From Rhodococcus oxybenzonivorans (lineage in GTDB: Bacteria; Actinomycetota; Actinomycetes; Mycobacteriales; Mycobacteriaceae): a stretch of DNA of 64,000 nucleotides. The stretch's first letter is position 1, and each line of letters begins with the position of its first letter. Of this stretch, positions 43,135-51,544 are shown piece after piece. Below the pieces are notes generated by a model. It did not search any database. It worked only from the letters and a program-made list of their open reading frames with translations, and was not told the DNA's origin. The stretch is taken from the NCBI RefSeq assembly GCF_003130705.1, contig NZ_CP021354.1, positions 5,332,001 through 5,396,000 on the forward strand. Reading direction: 5' to 3'. The position numbers and the translations under genes are program-made.

Positions 43135-43166
43135 TACTATAGTACGGGTAGACGTACAATAGTACG
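43135..43166 (+). promoter_or_regulatory. Tandem operators upstream of nucleotidyltransferase gene
   Basis: TACTATAGTACG (43135-43146) and TACAATAGTACG (43155-43166) differ at one base and are 20 bp apart, two helical turns, so they face the same side of the DNA. Each contains a partly palindromic TAC.ATAGTA. TATAGT and TACAAT within them also resemble -10 boxes. They lie 30-60 bases before the start of a protein with an N-terminal winged helix, so autoregulation is likely. Confidence 0.6.
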
Positions 43167-43195
43167 TGCACGCGAGTCGCTAGGGAAACGGAACT

Positions 43196-43822
43196 ATGGA
43201 TCTGAGCCGCCCGCTACAGACAGTGACGCCCACGCTCGACGGTGATGTGCTCGCTGCGCTGGCTGCCGCGTCCGAGGCGACTTTCACGACCGGCCAGCTG
43301 CACCGGGTGCTGCCGCGCCATTCGGAAGAGGGGATACGAAAGGTGTTGCAACGATTGAGCAAGCAGGGCACCGTGTTGTCTTCCAGGGTGGGTAACGCAT
43401 TCGTGTATCAGCTCAATCGTGAGCACTTGGCCTTCCCTCATATCATCGGTCTCGCCGGTTTGTCAGGGGAATTCCTGCGCAGGTTGGAGGCGCGGTTCGC
43501 CAGCTGGAAGATTCCCCCGGTGTATGCCGCCGTGTTCGGCTCCGCTGCACGCGGAACGATGTCGATCGACAGCGACATCGACATCTTCCTTGTCCGGCCG
43601 GATGCCGTCGCAGACGAGGAGTGGGATGAACAGGTGGCTGAGCTGATGGCCGAGGTGACCAGATGGACCGGCAACGATGCGCGAGATTTGCAGTTCATGC
43701 AGAGTGAGATCGCCGGCCGCGGCACGGACGCACCAGTCCTGCGAGAGGTGGCGAAAGAGGGGCTGACGGTGGCCGGTTCGCGGGCTGGTTTCACCCGGTT
43801 GCTGCGTCAAGGTAATCGGTAG
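43196..43822 (+). CDS. Nucleotidyltransferase with N-terminal winged helix (MNT-like)
   Basis: The 208-residue protein has an N-terminal winged-helix part (ALAAASEATFTTGQLHRVLP, IRKVLQRLSKQGTVLSSRVG). A minimal nucleotidyltransferase domain follows, with AAVFGSAARGTMSIDSDIDI near residues 110-130, where GS and DxD are the catalytic signature. In MNT/HEPN systems such a protein is the antitoxin that inactivates the HEPN ribonuclease by adding nucleotides. The next gene starts within its stop (TAGTG). The tandem operators upstream fit binding by its own winged helix. Confidence 0.75.
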   Translation: MDLSRPLQTVTPTLDGDVLAALAAASEATFTTGQLHRVLPRHSEEGIRKVLQRLSKQGTVLSSRVGNAFVYQLNREHLAFPHIIGLAGLSGEFLRRLEARFASWKIPPVYAAVFGSAARGTMSIDSDIDIFLVRPDAVADEEWDEQVAELMAEVTRWTGNDARDLQFMQSEIAGRGTDAPVLREVAKEGLTVAGSRAGFTRLLRQGNR

Positions 43823-44229
43823 TGGGGCGGACGCGGCCGTGCGACCAGGCAGTCCGCCGCGGGCGGCTGAGAAAAGCCGAACAGTTCTTTCACCTGGCCG
43901 AGATCGGTCGCGACTTTGCCGACGAGCCGGAGGGTGTCGATGATGCGGTCGTGACGCTGTGGGTGCACGCGGGTATCGCAGCCTCGGACGTCATCTGCTG
44001 CGCGCGACTGGGTGAGCATGCGCAGGGCGAGGACCACAAGGATGCCGTCACGCTGCTCGGGTCCGTCGACCCGGCCACGGCGAAACACCTCAGCGTGCTA
44101 CTTGGCCTGAAGACACGGTCCGGTTACACCGATACGCCGACCAGCCGTACCGAATCGAAGCGCGCCGAACGGGCCGCAGAAGCGCTGATCGAGGCGGCCC
44201 GTCGAGCGCACGCTCAGGCCGGAAACTGA
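43822..44229 (+). CDS. HEPN-like protein, partner of the nucleotidyltransferase
   Basis: The 135-residue, mostly helical protein starts at a GTG that overlaps the upstream stop by one base. Segments KAEQFFHLAEIGRDFADEP, LWVHAGIAASDVICCARLGE and ALIEAARRAHAQ suggest a HEPN-like four-helix bundle with a possible R/H pair in ARLGEHAQGEDH, but the RX4-6H motif is not clear-cut. Position and coupling point to the toxin of an MNT/HEPN toxin-antitoxin pair. Confidence 0.55.
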   Translation: MGRTRPCDQAVRRGRLRKAEQFFHLAEIGRDFADEPEGVDDAVVTLWVHAGIAASDVICCARLGEHAQGEDHKDAVTLLGSVDPATAKHLSVLLGLKTRSGYTDTPTSRTESKRAERAAEALIEAARRAHAQAGN

Positions 44230-44255
44230 ACAGAAGACTCGCGATTGAGCGCCTG

Positions 44256-44375
44256 GTGGGGTACGGGTCCGGGGCACTGGATGAGTACGTCGATGTTGCA
44301 CAACAGTGCGAAGCGCACTGGACTCTCGACCAGCTCGGCCGGACGCTCTCAGCGGCAGGCAATTACAGGAAGTGA
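44256..44375 (+). other. Short open frame downstream of HEPN-like gene
   Basis: A frame open from a GTG at 44256 encodes 39 residues, including ALDEYVDVAQQCEAHWTLDQ and ending in GNYRK. The composition is protein-like rather than random, so it may be the C-terminal relic of a lost gene or a very small gene. The remaining bases from 44376 to 44560 show nothing recognisable. Confidence 0.25.
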
Positions 44376-44560
44376 GACGGACGAATCTGCGGTCTTGGTG
44401 AGATCCACGATGATGCGACTGTGCGAGTCCGCGTGCAGACGTGCCAGACACCGGACGATGTGAGTGTGGGCCGGCCCGATTCTACTGGTGGACCAGAAAA
44501 TCGGGGCGCAATGTACGGAACCTCTCGAATTCGCCCTTCCCAGGCGACGGAGCGAGGACG

Positions 44561-44662
44561 ATGGGCGCAGAGCTCAATTTTGACACTCCGGCCGCACCAG
44601 CGCTGGCACCAGGGTCCGCGTCAGGTGCGACCGGGGCGGATGTACAAGCGGCCAGGGGGTAG
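44561..44662 (+). CDS. Possible leader peptide of patatin gene, 33 residues
   Basis: An ATG at 44561 preceded by GCGAGG opens a 33-codon frame, rich in Ala, Gly and Pro, whose TAG is directly followed by the patatin ATG. The arrangement would couple translation of the two. There is no homology to support it. Confidence 0.35.
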   Translation: MGAELNFDTPAAPALAPGSASGATGADVQAARG

Positions 44663-45691
44663 ATGGATGTGACTGCGTCACGGGAGAGCAAAGAAGCCGA
44701 CCTCGTCCTCGCAGGTGGCGGCGTCAAAGGAATCGGGTTGGTCGGCGCCGCGTCTGCGCTCATCGATGCCGGATACACGATTCATCGCGTGTCCGGTACG
44801 TCGGCGGGCGCGGTCGTGGGTGCCATCCTTGCGGCCGTCACCGCCAGCGGGGAACCTGTGACCGGCGAGCAGTTGAAGAGACTCACCCATCTCAACTATC
44901 GAGAGTTTCTCGATCCCGGTCTCCTCGAGAACATCCCGATTCTCGGGCAATCGTGGGCGCTGCTGCGGGGCACCGGACTCTACCGGGGCGATCGTGTCCA
45001 CCAGTGGATCAAGGACACGCTCGAGAGGCTCGGAGTCTCCACCTTTCACGACCTCGAGATTGACGGCACCCTGCCAATGAAACAGCGGTACAGGCTGGTG
45101 GTCACCGTCACGGACGTGACGACGGGGCAACTGGTCCGCCTGCCCTGGGACTTTGAACGGGTCTACGGCCTCGACCCCAACGCTCAATCCGTCGCCGACG
45201 CGGTACGGGCGTCCATGGCGATTCCGTTTTTCTTCCGTCCTGTCTCGTTGACCAGTGCCGCCGGAATGACCTCGACGCTGGTGGACGGCGGAGTGCTCTC
45301 GAACTTCCCGATCGATTCACTGGATCGGACCGATGGACAGTTGCCCCGATGGCCCACCTTCGGGGTCACCGTTCTGCCCAATCTGCCGGCCGGGAACGAT
45401 GACGTCATCCCCCATCTCAGACTCCTGCGCCTTCTCGGGCCACCGCACCTGCTCGAGAGCGTTCTCAGTACCATGCTCGTGGGTCGCGATCAGGCGTACC
45501 TGAACCAGCCGTGGGTGAGTGTCCGGGCAATTCGGGTGAACTCCACCGATGTCGGGGCCCTCGACTTCGACATTCACCAGGAAGACGTCGAGGCTCTTTA
45601 CCGGAACGGATACGAAGCGGCACAAGCATTCCTATCTACCTGGAATTGGAATTCCTACGTTCAGAGGTTCCGGCAGATGCCGCCCGGGTAG
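44663..45691 (+). CDS. Patatin-like phospholipase
   Basis: The 342-residue protein has the oxyanion hole GGGVKGIG (18-25), nucleophile S47 in GTSAGA and the Asp of the dyad in VDGGVLSNFP near residue 207. Patatins hydrolyse acyl chains of phospholipids. The N-terminus before residue 12 is short, with no signal peptide, so the enzyme is cytosolic or peripheral at the membrane. AGGGGG lies just before the ATG. It stands apart from the neighbouring operons, and its role is open (membrane lipid turnover or a defence effector). Confidence 0.88.
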   Translation: MDVTASRESKEADLVLAGGGVKGIGLVGAASALIDAGYTIHRVSGTSAGAVVGAILAAVTASGEPVTGEQLKRLTHLNYREFLDPGLLENIPILGQSWALLRGTGLYRGDRVHQWIKDTLERLGVSTFHDLEIDGTLPMKQRYRLVVTVTDVTTGQLVRLPWDFERVYGLDPNAQSVADAVRASMAIPFFFRPVSLTSAAGMTSTLVDGGVLSNFPIDSLDRTDGQLPRWPTFGVTVLPNLPAGNDDVIPHLRLLRLLGPPHLLESVLSTMLVGRDQAYLNQPWVSVRAIRVNSTDVGALDFDIHQEDVEALYRNGYEAAQAFLSTWNWNSYVQRFRQMPPG

Positions 45692-45759
45692 CTCCCGTAA
45701 ACTGCGCTCCGCCCGGGAACCAGCCCCGGTCACGGTCCGCAGCGAATTCCGCGGCGGCG

Positions 45760-46533
45760 TCATCCGGCGTCGGTTTTCTCCACCAACCGGTCTATGCCGT
45801 CGAGCATGCGGTCGAGGCCGAAGCGGAAGTCGTCCTCGAGCCAATCGGCGTCGTCGCTCCCGTCCGGATCGAATGCTCCGGCGGCGATCGCGGACAGCAG
45901 CGCGGGAAATCGCTCCCGGTCGAGCAGGAGTGGGAGCATCTGCGAATAGTCGACCGGTGTGGTGGACGCCGCCGACCGCTCCAGGTCGTTGACGAACCGG
46001 GCGCGCCCGATCACGAACAGTGAAACATTGAGCACCACTTGCACCTTCGTGTCCTCGGGCAACGTTGTGTCCGCGAGGGTGCGCAGTCCCGCCTCGAGCC
46101 ACGACAGGTTGTTCGGCCCGGTCGGCGGCGCCGAAATGGACAGTTCAGCCCACCAAGCATGGACGCGTGCGCTCCGGTACTCGGCCCGGGCCCAGGCCTC
46201 GAGCCGGTCCCGACACCGACCGGACACCGGCAGGTCGGCGGGCGGGGCGCCGATCGCGCGGTCCGCCATCAGCTCGATCAGGTCATCCTTGCTGTCGACA
46301 TACCGGTAGAGCGACATGGTGGTGAACCCCAGTTGCTTGGCAACGCGGCTCATCGACAGCCCCGCGAGACCTTCGACGTCGGCCACCTCGATCGCGGCGT
46401 CGAGCACCCGGTCGAGCGTGAGCCCCTTGCGGGGACCGCGCGACCCGGCCTCCTCCAATCCCCATGCCAGCCTCATTGCCTTGGGCAGGTCGGCGGGCGT
46501 GCGGCTTGTCGGGCCTTCGAGGGGCTGTGTCAT
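45760..46533 (-). CDS. TetR-family regulator with C-terminal TetR_C domain
   Basis: The 257-residue protein has its helix-turn-helix at about residues 35-85 (LTLDRVLDAAIEVADVEGLA, LSMSRVAKQLGFTTMSLYRY) and the larger C-terminal ligand domain found in tetracycline- and drug-responsive members. The ATG at 46533 gives MTQPLEGPTSRTPADL. It is divergent from the ATP-binding and permease genes of a drug-type ABC exporter, which it most likely represses until the exported compound binds. A 12-bp inverted repeat lies between the two genes. Confidence 0.88.
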   Translation of the reverse strand: MTQPLEGPTSRTPADLPKAMRLAWGLEEAGSRGPRKGLTLDRVLDAAIEVADVEGLAGLSMSRVAKQLGFTTMSLYRYVDSKDDLIELMADRAIGAPPADLPVSGRCRDRLEAWARAEYRSARVHAWWAELSISAPPTGPNNLSWLEAGLRTLADTTLPEDTKVQVVLNVSLFVIGRARFVNDLERSAASTTPVDYSQMLPLLLDRERFPALLSAIAAGAFDPDGSDDADWLEDDFRFGLDRMLDGIDRLVEKTDAG

Positions 46534-46556
46534 CGGTATTCCACTTCGTCGGGGTC

Positions 46557-46615
46557 TTGCGCTCATCTTAAAACTGCGTACGCTGCACACCATGAATATA
46601 CGTCGTACACAGTTT
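46557..46615 (+). promoter_or_regulatory. Promoter and palindromic operator of ABC exporter
   Basis: AAACTGCGTACG (46571-46582) and CGTACACAGTTT (46604-46615) form an inverted repeat with 11 of 12 positions complementary. A promoter can be read as TTGCGC (46557-46562), 16 bp, TACGCT (46579-46584). It would start transcription at or near the ATG at 46592, making the message leaderless. The right operator arm then lies inside the coding region. Confidence 0.5.
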
Positions 46616-47596
46616 GGGTCGGCGGTCGCTGACCGCCACTGCGATCCCGCGATCACCGTCACCGGATTGCGAAAATCGTTCCGGGACGTCGCCGTCCTCG
46701 ACGGCGTCGACCTCCTCGTTCCACGCGGCAGCGTGTTCGCACTTCTCGGGGTCAACGGCGCAGGCAAGACCACGATGGTCCGCATCCTGTCGACCCTCAC
46801 ACCAGCCGATGCGGGCACCGTGACCATCGCCGGACGAGACCTGCACGACGACGCCCAGGGCATCCGACGCTCGATCAGTCTCACCGGCCAGTACGCGGCC
46901 GTCGACGACCTGCTCACCGCCGAGGAGAACTTGCGGCTGATGGCCCGCCTCGGTCATCTCGGTCGAGCCGAGGGCAGACAGCGGGCACGCGAGCTGCTCG
47001 AACAGTTCGACCTGGTCGACGCGGGCAGGCGGCGCGCAGGCACGTACTCGGGTGGCATGGCACGCCGCCTCGACCTCGCGATGAGCTTGGTTGCCCGGCC
47101 GGAGGTGATTTTTCTCGACGAACCCACCACCGGACTCGACCCACGGAGCCGGCAGACGATGTGGGATGTCGTCCGGTGCCTCGCCGACGACGGTGTGACG
47201 ATCTTTCTCACTACCCAATACCTCGAAGAGGCAGACCAACTCGCCGACCGCGTCGCCGTGCTCGACGAGGGCAGGATCGTTGCGGAAGGTAATCCCGACG
47301 AACTGAAACGGCTCGTCCCCGGGGGCCACCTCGAACTGATGCTCACCCAGCGGTCCCAACTCGAGACAGTCGCCGCCTCCTTCGACGAGGTCGTGGTCGA
47401 CGCGGACCGCTGCACGATTGCGATCCCGACGGACGGGAGCATCGGTCAGATCAAAGCCCTCCTCGACCGGGTCGACGACCAGAGCGTGACTGTCGGGACC
47501 CTGTCGCTCCACTCCGCCAGCCTCGACGACGTGTTCTTCGCGCTCACCGACAAGACACCCGCCGCACCGATCCGAAACGAGGCAACAGCCCGATGA
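46592..47596 (+). CDS. ABC exporter ATP-binding protein, DrrA-like
   Basis: The 334-residue protein has Walker A GVNGAGKTT, signature YSGGMARRL and Walker B VIFLDEPTTGLDPR, followed by a C-terminal regulatory part ending in SLHSASLDDVFFALTDK as in daunorubicin-resistance DrrA proteins. It powers export of a hydrophobic drug or metabolite with the permease encoded next. No ribosome-binding site precedes the ATG, agreeing with a leaderless transcript. The permease gene starts within its stop codon region (ATGA overlap). Confidence 0.92.
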   Translation: MNIRRTQFGSAVADRHCDPAITVTGLRKSFRDVAVLDGVDLLVPRGSVFALLGVNGAGKTTMVRILSTLTPADAGTVTIAGRDLHDDAQGIRRSISLTGQYAAVDDLLTAEENLRLMARLGHLGRAEGRQRARELLEQFDLVDAGRRRAGTYSGGMARRLDLAMSLVARPEVIFLDEPTTGLDPRSRQTMWDVVRCLADDGVTIFLTTQYLEEADQLADRVAVLDEGRIVAEGNPDELKRLVPGGHLELMLTQRSQLETVAASFDEVVVDADRCTIAIPTDGSIGQIKALLDRVDDQSVTVGTLSLHSASLDDVFFALTDKTPAAPIRNEATAR

Positions 47597-48366
47597 CCGC
47601 CGACACCCGCCCCCACCCCGTCGCCGATGTCGCCGCGATGACCGCCCGCACCACGACGCGCATCCTGCGCAGCCCCGAGACCGTGATCATGGGCGTCGCC
47701 CTTCCGGTACTGCTTCTGCTGCTTTTCGTCTACGTTTTCGGCGGGGCGATGGACACCGGCACCGGCTACCTGAACTACGTCGTTCCGGGGATCATCCTGC
47801 TGTGCGCGGGATTCGGCTCCTCGCAGACGGCGGTCGGCGTGGCGAGCGACATGGTGCACGGCATCGTCGACAGGTTCCGGTCGATGCCGATCACCCGATC
47901 CGCGTTCCTGTTCGGTCACGTCCTCTCCAGCGTCGCACGTAACCTCGTGACGTCATGGGTCGTTATCGCCGTCGCGCTGGTGATGGGTTTCCGACCGTCC
48001 GCCGGGCCCCTGGAGTGGCTGGCCGCGTTCGGGATCATTGCGTTGTTCATCCTCGCCATCTCCTGGCTCGCCGCCGCACTGGGACTACTCGCCGGCAGTG
48101 AGGAAGCGGCCGGGGGATTCACCTTCTTCCTCTTGTTCCTCCCCTACGTGAGCAGTGCGTTCGTCCCAACCGACACCATGCCGGCCTGGTTGCACTCGTT
48201 CGCCGAGAACCAGCCGGTCACCCCGGTGATCGAAACCGTTCGGGGTCTGCTCACCGGCGGACCGGTCGCCGACACTGCCTGGCTCGCAGTGTTGTGGTGT
48301 GCCGGAATCACACTCGGCGGCTACCTATTGGCGATCACAGCATTCGCACGCAGAACAGCACACTGA
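47593..48366 (+). CDS. ABC exporter permease, DrrB-like (ABC-2 type)
   Basis: The 257-residue membrane protein has about six hydrophobic segments and the ABC-2 features VVPGIILLCAGFGSSQTAVG, DRFRSMPITRSAFLFGHVLS and NQPVTPVIETVRGLLTGGP typical of DrrB. It forms the membrane channel for the ATPase encoded upstream, with which it overlaps by four bases. The pair is controlled by the divergent TetR. Confidence 0.92.
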   Translation: MTADTRPHPVADVAAMTARTTTRILRSPETVIMGVALPVLLLLLFVYVFGGAMDTGTGYLNYVVPGIILLCAGFGSSQTAVGVASDMVHGIVDRFRSMPITRSAFLFGHVLSSVARNLVTSWVVIAVALVMGFRPSAGPLEWLAAFGIIALFILAISWLAAALGLLAGSEEAAGGFTFFLLFLPYVSSAFVPTDTMPAWLHSFAENQPVTPVIETVRGLLTGGPVADTAWLAVLWCAGITLGGYLLAITAFARRTAH

Positions 48367-48533
48367 TCCGACCGCCCCGGCAAGAACGTCAGCGTCAACG
48401 GGACCGAGCTGCGGAATCCGGACGAGGGACCGAATGCCTCGGGCGCTGACATTCTGTCGCCTCGGGGTGATCTGAATTCCTGCCAACGCCTCGCGTACTT
48501 TGTCCCATACCCGAGCGAAGTGAGGTTCGACCG

Positions 48534-49424
48534 ATGTTCACCGGACTGTCCGCATTCCCCCTCACCCCCATGAACGAGACAGAAATCGACGAGTCCGCAT
48601 TCTCCCGAATGGTCTCGCGCTTGGCTGACGCGGGGGTCGATTCCATCGGCGCGCTCGGGTCCACCGGGAGCTACGCCTACCTGACCAGAGAAGAGCGCAA
48701 GCGCGTCGCGCAGCTCGCCGTGGCCGCAGCGGGCACCACACCGGTCATGATCGGTATCGGTTCGTTGCGCACCGCACACGTCCGCGCCCTCGCCGAGGAT
48801 GCACAAAATGCCGGCGCCGCCGCGGTCCTGCTGGCACCGATGTCCTACCAACAGCTGACTGCAGACGAGGTGTTCGGCCTTTACGAAACGGTGACACGTG
48901 AACTGTCCGTACCGCTGTGCATCTACGACAATCCCGGTACCACCCACTTCACTTTCACCGATGAACTGCACAGCCGCATCACCGAACTTCCCAAGATCGG
49001 ATCGATCAAGATCCCCGGTGTCCCCCTCGACCCCGCCGAGGCAGCCGGTCGAGTGAACTCCCTCCGATCCCAGATCCCGTCGACGGTCACCATCGGCGTC
49101 AGCGGAGACGCCTCCGCCGCGATCGGCCTCAACGCCGGCTGCGACGTGTGGTACAGCGTGCTCGCCGGCGTGCTTCCCAAGCCATGCCTGGCCCTGACCC
49201 GCGCATCTCAGAACGATGACCGGAAAACCGCTACCGCGCTGTCCAATCGACTCGAACCCATCTGGGAGTTGTTCCGTACCCATGGAAGCCTGCGCGTCGT
49301 ATCCGCCATCGCCGAATACCTCAGCCTTGTCGAATCACCCAATCTCCCGCAGCCGCTGCGGGGTCTCGCTGAGGCCGCGCGTTCACGGGTCGCCGACGCA
49401 CTTCAGCAAGTTGATCTGCTGTGA
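48534..49424 (+). CDS. Dihydrodipicolinate synthase family protein (DapA/NAL superfamily)
   Basis: The 296-residue TIM-barrel protein has the substrate-carboxylate loop ALGSTGSYAYLTREER (family GTTGE-like, altered), the tyrosine of IYDNPGTTHF and the Schiff-base lysine in IGSIKIPGVP. Members condense or cleave pyruvate adducts. The SIK site is normal, but the TTGE motif is STGS here, so the substrate is probably not that of lysine synthesis. It stands alone between the ABC exporter and a convergent glycosyltransferase. Confidence 0.85.
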   Translation: MFTGLSAFPLTPMNETEIDESAFSRMVSRLADAGVDSIGALGSTGSYAYLTREERKRVAQLAVAAAGTTPVMIGIGSLRTAHVRALAEDAQNAGAAAVLLAPMSYQQLTADEVFGLYETVTRELSVPLCIYDNPGTTHFTFTDELHSRITELPKIGSIKIPGVPLDPAEAAGRVNSLRSQIPSTVTIGVSGDASAAIGLNAGCDVWYSVLAGVLPKPCLALTRASQNDDRKTATALSNRLEPIWELFRTHGSLRVVSAIAEYLSLVESPNLPQPLRGLAEAARSRVADALQQVDLL

Positions 49425-49437
49425 TCTTCAGGGAGAC

Positions 49438-49456
49438 AACAGCCGTCCGTGCTGTT
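49438..49456. terminator. Hairpin after DapA-like gene
   Basis: AACAGC (49438-49443) pairs with GCTGTT (49451-49456) around 7 bases, 13 bases after the stop codon, in the gap to the convergent glycosyltransferase. The stem is short, so this is a moderate candidate. Confidence 0.4.
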
Positions 49457-49521
49457 AGCGAGGCCCGCCTTTGGTTGTCGAACGTGCCCGCGGCAGCGGC
49501 AGGTGCGATTCGCAGCCCTTC

Positions 49522-50802
49522 TTAACGCGTGATTGCCGATCCGTCGGTTCGTCGAGCTACCCATGGCCCCGCATCATTGCGCACCATCGGTGAGTACCTT
49601 TCCTCGAGGAATTCCTCGATCACCTGGACGGCAGCGTCCACCCCACCCGCAGAACGCAGCTCGGCGGCGAGCTCCGCGCTGCGGCGCCGGACCGGCTCGG
49701 TGTCGATGTGCGCGAGCGCGTCCCGCAATCCGGCGACCGACACCTCCGAACTATCTACTCGAACCGCCACTCCGGCGGCCACGAGGGCGTCGGCGTTCTC
49801 GAACTGGTCGGTGGCCTGCGGTGCGGCGATCATCGGGGTTCCCGTGAACATTCCCTCGCTGGACCCGCCCATGCCGGCATGGGTGAGGAACGCGTCGGCC
49901 TGCCCGAGGATGTCGAATTGGGGTACCCACCGGTGGACCTCGAGGTTGCCGGGCACGGTTCCGAGTTCGGCGACGTCGACGTGCCGCCCGATCTGCAGAA
50001 CGACATGCCAGCCGTCGAGGTCGCCGAACGCCTCGATGCAGCGCCGGTAGAATTCGGCGTGATCGGTGAACGCCGTGCCGAGCGAGATGAGCAGCACCTT
50101 GGCCGCGCCTGCCGGACGCTGCCACCGGCCATCGGTGGGCCGTCGGGTGGGCAGCGCCGGTCCGACGAACGTGTAAACGTCCTCGTTCACTCGGTCGGCG
50201 TTGGGCTGCATCGATTTCGCGATCAGCACCACCGCTCGGGTGGGGCGCCCGTAGAACTCGTCCGGGTCGGTCTCGACACCGTTGTCCACCAGGAGTTTCC
50301 GCTGCCGTTCGTACAGGGCCGCCCCGCGTGGGTCTGCCCGCATCGTGTCCACGAACGATCTCATGTCGTCGTCGTAGCCCTCCCACGCGACGTACGTCGG
50401 CGACAGCTGCACGATCGGCACACCCCATTCTTCGGCGAGAACCCGGGCAGGACCTCCCGCGATGTCGTAGAGGAACAGGTCGGGGCGGTCGTCCTCGTAC
50501 AGCGACCGTAGTTGCGGCAGCATCGACTCGTACTCGGCCTGGAACAGGGTGAGTTGATCGATTGTGTCTCCCTCCCAGGACTTCTCCGACCCTTCCGTCG
50601 CAGCCGCGGTGTTCACGCGTGGCAGCGTCGAGGTGTACTCCTTGAATTCCGCTCCCGTGCTCTCGACGGCATCCTTCACGGCGGCGTCGTTGGCGTACGT
50701 CACTCGGTGACCGCGTGCGACGAGTTCGTGGAGAATCTCCAGGCTCGGGTTGACGTGCCCGGGCGCCGGAATGCCGACCATGGCGATGTGTGAGCGAGTC
50801 AT
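49522..50802 (-). CDS. Macrolide-type UDP-glycosyltransferase (MGT family)
   Basis: The 426-residue GT1 protein begins IAMVGIPAPGHVNPSLEIL, a typical acceptor-domain start. It has the sugar-nucleotide region WVPQFDILGQADAFLTHAGM and GGSSEGMFTGTPMIAAPQATDQ near residues 285-330. Enzymes of this group in actinobacteria inactivate macrolides by glycosylation. The gene is divergent from a TetR gene with two similar operators between them, which fits induction by the acceptor compound. The acceptor is unknown. Confidence 0.9.
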   Translation of the reverse strand: MTRSHIAMVGIPAPGHVNPSLEILHELVARGHRVTYANDAAVKDAVESTGAEFKEYTSTLPRVNTAAATEGSEKSWEGDTIDQLTLFQAEYESMLPQLRSLYEDDRPDLFLYDIAGGPARVLAEEWGVPIVQLSPTYVAWEGYDDDMRSFVDTMRADPRGAALYERQRKLLVDNGVETDPDEFYGRPTRAVVLIAKSMQPNADRVNEDVYTFVGPALPTRRPTDGRWQRPAGAAKVLLISLGTAFTDHAEFYRRCIEAFGDLDGWHVVLQIGRHVDVAELGTVPGNLEVHRWVPQFDILGQADAFLTHAGMGGSSEGMFTGTPMIAAPQATDQFENADALVAAGVAVRVDSSEVSVAGLRDALAHIDTEPVRRRSAELAAELRSAGGVDAAVQVIEEFLEERYSPMVRNDAGPWVARRTDGSAITR

Positions 50803-50822
50803 CTTCCTCCTTCAGATACGGA

Positions 50823-50882
50823 ACGGTCCGTCTCGTTCAAGGTGGCACGTGCTGCGCGCCGAGTCAAGACGATACGTCTCGT
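50823..50882. promoter_or_regulatory. Two TetR operator copies between glycosyltransferase and TetR
   Basis: ACGGTCCGTCTCGT (50823-50836) and ACGATACGTCTCGT (50869-50882) share ACG.T.CGTCTCGT, and the second is nearly symmetric (ACGA...TCGT). One copy is next to the glycosyltransferase start and the other next to the TetR start. TATGAT at 50889-50894 would start the TetR message at its ATG. Confidence 0.55.
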
Positions 50883-50900
50883 CTGGTCTATGATCAGTTC

Positions 50901-51491
50901 ATGCCGTCCGCCGACAATCCCCGCCGTTCGGAACGGTCCCGCGCCGCGATCCTGCAGGCCACGCAGGCACAGATACGCGAACAGCCTTACGCGAAGATCA
51001 GCATCGAAGGCATCGCCGCGCGCGCGAAGGTCGGGAAACAGACCATCTACCGGTGGTGGCGATCCAAGGGCGCGCTGGTCGTGGACGCCCTGCACGAACA
51101 GAACGCGGCCCGCGCTCAGGAGACGCTTGCCCTACCGGACACCGGCGACCTCGCCGCCGACATGCGCCTGGTCCTACAGGCCACGGTCGACGAGTTCACC
51201 TCACCGGAATTCGAACCACTGTTCCGGGCGCTTTCCATCGAATCGCTGCAGGATCCCGCGCTGCAGAAGCAGATCGTCGAGCGGATCTACCGGCCGCAGT
51301 TCGAGTTCGTCGCGGCGCGGTTTCGTTCCGCGCAGGACGCCGGACAGATGCGGCCCGACGTCGACCTCGTCCTCGCGTTCGAGTTGTTCATGGCGCCGAT
51401 GTTCTACCGCTGGCAGAGCGGAGCGCATCCCCTCACCCACGACCACGCGGACGCCGTCGTCGACCTGGCAATGCGCGCCCTCGCACCCTGA
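50901..51491 (+). CDS. TetR-family transcriptional regulator
   Basis: The 196-residue protein has its DNA-binding domain at the N-terminus (AILQATQAQIREQPYAKISI, EGIAARAKVGKQTIYRWW) and a TetR_C-type ligand domain. It is divergent from the glycosyltransferase and probably represses it through the two operators. The ATG at 50901 has no ribosome-binding site and a -10 box lies 7 bases upstream, so the transcript is probably leaderless. Confidence 0.88.
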   Translation: MPSADNPRRSERSRAAILQATQAQIREQPYAKISIEGIAARAKVGKQTIYRWWRSKGALVVDALHEQNAARAQETLALPDTGDLAADMRLVLQATVDEFTSPEFEPLFRALSIESLQDPALQKQIVERIYRPQFEFVAARFRSAQDAGQMRPDVDLVLAFELFMAPMFYRWQSGAHPLTHDHADAVVDLAMRALAP

Positions 51492-51544
51492 CGAAAAAGC
51501 AATCCAACAGAGGCAAGGCCATCGATGAAACACTGAGAATTTCA

